NCBI RefSeq assembly: GCF_018617855.1 | Contig: NZ_JACSKY010000006.1 | Span: 1 to 64,000, forward strand | Length of the DNA stretch: 64,000 bases | Source of the DNA: Exiguobacterium qingdaonense | GTDB taxonomy: Bacteria > Bacillota > Bacilli > Exiguobacteriales > Exiguobacteriaceae | Direction of reading: 5' to 3' | In this document: positions 59,927 through 64,000 of the stretch, piece by piece | Layout of the letters: every line of letters begins with the position of its first letter | Position numbering within the stretch: the first letter of the stretch is position 1 | Notes under the pieces: generated by a model | What the model was told of the DNA's origin: nothing | Databases searched by the model: none | Seen by the model: the letters and a program-made list of their open reading frames with translations, nothing else | Program-made: the position numbers and the translations under genes

Positions 59927-60956
59927 ATTTCGATACAGTGACGCTTCCGTTCGAGCTTGTCAATTTCACGTCAATCGACCCGTCTCCAAATACACATTCT
60001 TTTGACCGTTCCCCGAACACATCGACTTTTCCATTTCGTGATTTTGCTCGAATGGTGACATCTTTTGGATACTCATCAACGTGCAAGTCAATCTTTCCAT
60101 TGTTCGTCTTCAAACGAATCGGTGCCTCGATTGCTTGAACGATACAGTCAATTCGTCCGTTCGAGGTTTTGGCATCGATTGCACCCGTAACGTGATCGAC
60201 GTCGATTCGGCCGTTCGATGAATGAATGTTGATATGGTCTAACAGAGAGCGTTTCGCTTCGACACGACCATTCGAGGAATGGAGTTCCCAATCGTGACCG
60301 TGACAGCTTGACGCGAGAACGTTCCCGTTCGAGGTACGCAGGACGCCATGTTTCGCCTGAATCTGATGCGCAATGATTCGACCGTTCTCACTCTCCACAT
60401 GCAATCGCTCCGTTCGAAGGTTTTGTACATCACTTGAACCGTGACTATTCTTCAGGTGAATCTGATGATAGGCGTGATGTGGTAACTCGACCCGAAGCAT
60501 CGGCGCTTTCGAGCCGAACCATGAGAACAGGTCGGAGAGACCGAAGCGACGCTCCGATTCGATTCGGATCTCTAGCGTATCTCCAACGATATCCATCATC
60601 ACCCCATGCTCTGTCTCGGTTTCGAGCGTTGCGTAAGCATAGCCATCTTGAGAGGGTGTGACGAATACTTGCGCGTTTTGTACTTGAATCAAGACACTTT
60701 GGAAAGCGACGGCCGAACTTTTGACAACCGCAGGCGACCGTGTCGAATCCAATCCTTCAACATCGACAGAGGCGAGCAGTTCTGAGGCGAGGACGCTCGG
60801 TTCGCCTAGCTCGCGTGCCATCTCCTCGTCACTTCTCCCTTCCAAACGACCGCTCGTGAAATATTCAGACACGTCTCGTAAAATATCAAGACGGTCTTTC
60901 ACTTTCACGTTCATCAACAATTGTTCGAGCTCTGACAAGTATTGTTCTTCATTCAT
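59925..60956 (-). CDS. HAAS/DUF1700 plus DUF4097 repeat protein (YvlB-like)
   Basis: A 343-residue protein. The N-terminal 60 residues (MNEEQYLSELEQLLMNVK, DVSEYFTSGRLEGRSDEEMA) look like the HAAS/DUF1700 domain. From about 90 on it is a DUF4097 beta-solenoid-like region with repeated SNGRI-type turns: SENGRI, SNGNV, SSNGRV, SSNGRI, TSNGRI, NNGKI, RNGKV and SSNGSV. No membrane helix is seen. The N-terminus overlaps the stop of a PadR repressor gene (ATGA). Similar pairs respond to cell-envelope stress in Bacilli; the exact role is unknown. Confidence 0.8.
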   Translation of the reverse strand: MNEEQYLSELEQLLMNVKVKDRLDILRDVSEYFTSGRLEGRSDEEMARELGEPSVLASELLASVDVEGLDSTRSPAVVKSSAVAFQSVLIQVQNAQVFVTPSQDGYAYATLETETEHGVMMDIVGDTLEIRIESERRFGLSDLFSWFGSKAPMLRVELPHHAYHQIHLKNSHGSSDVQNLRTERLHVESENGRIIAHQIQAKHGVLRTSNGNVLASSCHGHDWELHSSNGRVEAKRSLLDHINIHSSNGRIDVDHVTGAIDAKTSNGRIDCIVQAIEAPIRLKTNNGKIDLHVDEYPKDVTIRAKSRNGKVDVFGERSKECVFGDGSIDVKLTSSNGSVTVSK

Positions 60957-61273
60957 CTGTCTTCTCCCCCTCGGATTAAGTCATTGACGCCGGTCGTGAA
61001 TACGTTCCATTCCGCTCGCAGTTCAGTCAAATGTGTCCGACCTTGTTCCGTGATCTGATAGTATTTCCGTGGCGGACCTTCCCCGGACTCGGTCAGATAG
61101 GTCGTAAAATAACCTTCCGTTGTCAGTCGACGCAACAACGGATAAACTGCCCCTTCTGAAATCGACACCTTTGCCGAAATCGCTTGGACGAGTTCGTAGC
61201 CGTAGCGATCACGTTCCGCTACGAGCGCCAACACACACAGGTTCAACACTCCTTTTTTAAATTGAGGATTCAT
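60953..61273 (-). CDS. PadR-family transcriptional regulator
   Basis: A 106-residue winged-helix regulator: KKGVLNLCVLALVAERDRYG, ISEGAVYPLLRRLTTEGYF, GPPRKYYQITEQG. The short form belongs to the PadR-s2 type often paired with DUF1700/DUF4097 genes. ATG 61273 is preceded by GGGGGTGGGAGG. The promoter upstream contains an inverted repeat over its -35, consistent with autorepression. Confidence 0.92.
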   Translation of the reverse strand: MNPQFKKGVLNLCVLALVAERDRYGYELVQAISAKVSISEGAVYPLLRRLTTEGYFTTYLTESGEGPPRKYYQITEQGRTHLTELRAEWNVFTTGVNDLIRGGEDR

Positions 61274-61298
61274 CCTCCCACCCCCTACTATACATAAG

Positions 61299-61338
61299 AT
61301 AATAGCACATCGAATACTACTGTTCAATAAACAATAGT
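61299..61338 (-). promoter_or_regulatory. padR promoter with overlapping inverted-repeat operator
   Basis: On the minus strand TTGAAC (61327-61322), 17 bases, and TATTAT (61304-61299) form a good promoter. The inverted repeat ACTATTGTT-N5-AACAGTAGT (61338-61316) covers the -35, which is the expected position for a PadR operator (ATGT/ACAT-like or ACT..AGT arms). Confidence 0.65.
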
Positions 61339-61460
61339 TATATTTGTCTGATTTCTCAATAGATAGCATCTGAAGAGTTGAATCTGTACAATGAAAGAAT
61401 GACACTCGTAGATAAAAGTCACAGTCGGAATGTTCATCATTCTAGGAAGGAATGGCCTTT

Positions 61461-63416
61461 ATGAAGTCGTGGATTGACCAGCGGATCGGAAGACAATTTT
61501 TATCCGTCTTCTACTTATTTATTGGACTGATCCTCCTTACATCTCTAATCGTATATGTATATACAGAAAATCAAATTGAACAGACGACGTCATCGCTCGA
61601 GAGCATTAGTGAACGGCGCACGAACGCGACCGAGTTGTTTGAGACGTGGCAGTCCATGCAATATGAAATGCGCGGATATGTCCTTCTCGGAGACGAAGCG
61701 TTGTTAAATCGTGTGCAAGACAAACAAGTTTTGATTGACGAACAGACGACTTGGTTTGAACAAAACGCCGTGACGGACAAGGAGCAAACGTATGCGAACG
61801 ATGCCCGTACGCTGTTTGTTGCTTATCAAGAGCGCGTCATGCCTAGCCTCGAACGCTATGTAGAAGGAAAACGGGACGGAAGTGTGACCGAACCATTCTT
61901 GAAGATGCCGACACTCGGTAAAGTGAATCCGCAAGAAGAACCGCCTGCAGACCGAAAGTTTAAGATCAATTCGAAAAGTGCGGCGGATATGAGTGCGAGC
62001 ATCGTTGATATGGAGAGCGTCTTCACGGAATATCGAAACTCGCTGAACGCAGAAGAGGATGCGCTTCGCGCTCAACTTACGACGCATACGAAGTGGGCGC
62101 AGGCCCTTTGGCTCCTCTCCTTACTCGGGGTCCTCTTCATCCTCTTCATCGTCGCCCGTCCATATGTAAGACGCTTGACGGGACAACTTCAAGAGTTGAT
62201 TGAAAACAGTAAGCGTCTTGCCGGAGAGAGACAACCGGTCACGCCAGCAGCCGTCCAGTCTAAAAACGAGGTCGGTCAATTGACGACGTCTTTCCGTCAA
62301 ATGGCGACATCTCTTACGACACAACGCTATCGAATCGAGGAAGAGCGTGAGAAAACCGCACGCCTCCTTCACTCGATTCGTGATGCCGTCATCTATGTGG
62401 AGCATGCAACAAGTGAAAAAGTGGCGAACCAAGCATTGTTCGTCCTATTCAACCAACCGATCACGAAACGAAATGAAGTCGACTTATATCGTTTAGACAC
62501 GAGTCTTGAAGAACTTGGGTTGCAGGTCGACCAAAAGGATGATTTCTTTGCGTTTATGGAACGCTCCTTCGATGGACAGTGCAAAGAAGAGAGCGTCACC
62601 TTCTCGATGAATCAGGAAGAGCGCTTCATTCAAATGTATGCGGAGAAGATTTACTTGAGGGGAACACGCCATGGCACGATGCTCGTCTTCCGTGATGTGA
62701 CACATGAGACGGAAGTCGACCGTTTGAAAACCGAACTCGTTTCGACCGTCTCTCATGAGCTCCGGACTCCACTTACGAGTATTATCGGATTTACGGAACT
62801 TCTTCGTTTCCGTAAACTATCCGCTGAACGTTCCGAAAAATATTTAGGAATGATTCATCAAGAAACATTGCGTCTTGAGGAATTAATTTCGAATTTACTC
62901 GATGTCCAACGCATGGAGGCCGGCAAGCAGACGTATCATAACGAACGTGAGCACTTGATTGATATTCTTAAGCAAACCGTCACAGTGTATCAAGGAGCGA
63001 GTCAACATCATCACATTGTGTTTGATTATCAAGAAGAGCTTTATGTGTACGGAGACCGGACGCGACTGAATCAACTCTTCACGAATTTGTTACACAATGC
63101 GGTCAAATATTCCCCGAGTGGTGGCGAAATCCACATTCGTGTAGTCAGTGACCGACCGGATTGGATCGATATCTCGATAGAAGATTATGGAATCGGAATT
63201 CCTCAGACGGCGCTTCCGAAACTGTTCGACAAGTTTTACCGCGTCGACAACTCGGCAAGCCGAAAAATCGGAGGGACGGGTCTCGGGCTCGCCATCTGTA
63301 AAGAGATTGCAGAAGGTCATGGCGGGACAATCCACGCCACATCGAGCATCGGCAAAGGCTCAACCTTCACCGTCAGTCTTCCAAAAATGGATGTCACGAG
63401 TCAGATGAGTAGCTAA
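61461..63416 (+). CDS. Membrane sensor histidine kinase with PAS-like domain
   Basis: A 651-residue kinase: membrane helix at about 13-33, extracytoplasmic helical (CHASE3-like) domain to about 205, a second helix at about 212-233, HAMP region to about 290, a PAS-like domain (about 295-410), HisKA with His432 in STVSHELRTPLTS, and HATPase with NLLHNAVKYSP, DYGIGIP and GGTGLGLAICKE. The catalytic core closely resembles that of the soluble kinase at 9043-11214. No response regulator is next to it. ATG 61461 is better spaced from AGGAAGG than ATG 61452. Confidence 0.92.
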   Translation: MKSWIDQRIGRQFLSVFYLFIGLILLTSLIVYVYTENQIEQTTSSLESISERRTNATELFETWQSMQYEMRGYVLLGDEALLNRVQDKQVLIDEQTTWFEQNAVTDKEQTYANDARTLFVAYQERVMPSLERYVEGKRDGSVTEPFLKMPTLGKVNPQEEPPADRKFKINSKSAADMSASIVDMESVFTEYRNSLNAEEDALRAQLTTHTKWAQALWLLSLLGVLFILFIVARPYVRRLTGQLQELIENSKRLAGERQPVTPAAVQSKNEVGQLTTSFRQMATSLTTQRYRIEEEREKTARLLHSIRDAVIYVEHATSEKVANQALFVLFNQPITKRNEVDLYRLDTSLEELGLQVDQKDDFFAFMERSFDGQCKEESVTFSMNQEERFIQMYAEKIYLRGTRHGTMLVFRDVTHETEVDRLKTELVSTVSHELRTPLTSIIGFTELLRFRKLSAERSEKYLGMIHQETLRLEELISNLLDVQRMEAGKQTYHNEREHLIDILKQTVTVYQGASQHHHIVFDYQEELYVYGDRTRLNQLFTNLLHNAVKYSPSGGEIHIRVVSDRPDWIDISIEDYGIGIPQTALPKLFDKFYRVDNSASRKIGGTGLGLAICKEIAEGHGGTIHATSSIGKGSTFTVSLPKMDVTSQMSS

Positions 63417-63449
63417 ACAACAAGAGGGTGCGATGCCGCACCCTCTTGT

Positions 63450-63452
<3 letters not shown>
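63417..63452. terminator. Bidirectional terminator
   Basis: AACAAGAGGGTGCG / CGCACCCTCTTGTT stem with ATGC loop, between convergent genes. Confidence 0.85.

Positions 63453-64000
<548 letters not shown>

Overview
The window is an ordinary-looking stretch of a Gram-positive (Bacillota, Bacillales-type) chromosome. I base this on a lutABC operon, bshB2/yojF (bacillithiol synthesis), adeR-ald, a T-box leader, a preQ1-I riboswitch in front of queCDEF, and pervasive hairpin-plus-U-run terminators with AGGAGG-type ribosome binding sites. The moderate GC content and gene set make Exiguobacterium my best guess for the genus, but nothing in the window proves it. I see no rRNA, tRNA, CRISPR array, prophage or secretion/defence island.

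Layout. 1-8.9 kb: an IS3-family end at the window edge, then a VTT-domain membrane protein, trhO, a YuiD-like protein, adeR-ald (alanine catabolism), murB, a lipid/polyprenol kinase-like membrane protein and small unknowns. 9-24 kb: a soluble four-PAS histidine kinase overlapping an acyl-reductase-like SDR gene, a KtrB-type K+ transporter, motAB, a four-gene minus-strand cluster (response regulator, kinase, DUF1499, flavin disulfide reductase), a HAD phosphatase, an esterase, and an aromatic amino acid hydroxylase behind a T-box leader. 24-35 kb: ung, azoreductase with a MarR regulator, a DagK-like kinase, an acetyltransferase without a normal start codon, a deleted IS3 element, a CBS-ACT protein, pdxK/thiD, yojF-bshB2, an MFS gene with an early stop, a DJ-1/PfpI protein, a DNA glycosylase and NhaC. 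35-38 kb: the queuosine precursor operon. 38-41.7 kb: small proteins around a degraded IS1182-like element with two inverted GC-rich repeats. 41.8-52.4 kb: a PTS permease, a phosphodiesterase-like protein, transporters, NAD-binding proteins and an ABC-F ATPase. 52.4-64 kb: ppaC, small proteins, a LacI regulator, a PbuG-type permease with PurBox-like sites, lutABC, a PadR/DUF4097 pair, a second PAS-type kinase and a partial SDR.

Functional links. Several neighbours form coherent units: AdeR probably activates ald; QueC-D-E-F convert GTP-derived precursor to preQ1 under preQ1 control; LutA-B-C oxidise L-lactate; YojF/BshB2 belong to bacillithiol synthesis; MotA/MotB form the flagellar stator; MarR probably controls azoR; PadR probably represses its own operon.

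I did not find a clearly new multi-gene system. The points most worth following are: a tyrosine-type T-box controlling a phenylalanine-hydroxylase-like enzyme; a shared TTTGTG-N6-CACAAA palindrome at adeR and ald; insertion sequences sitting inside terminator hairpins; and two genes damaged at their starts.
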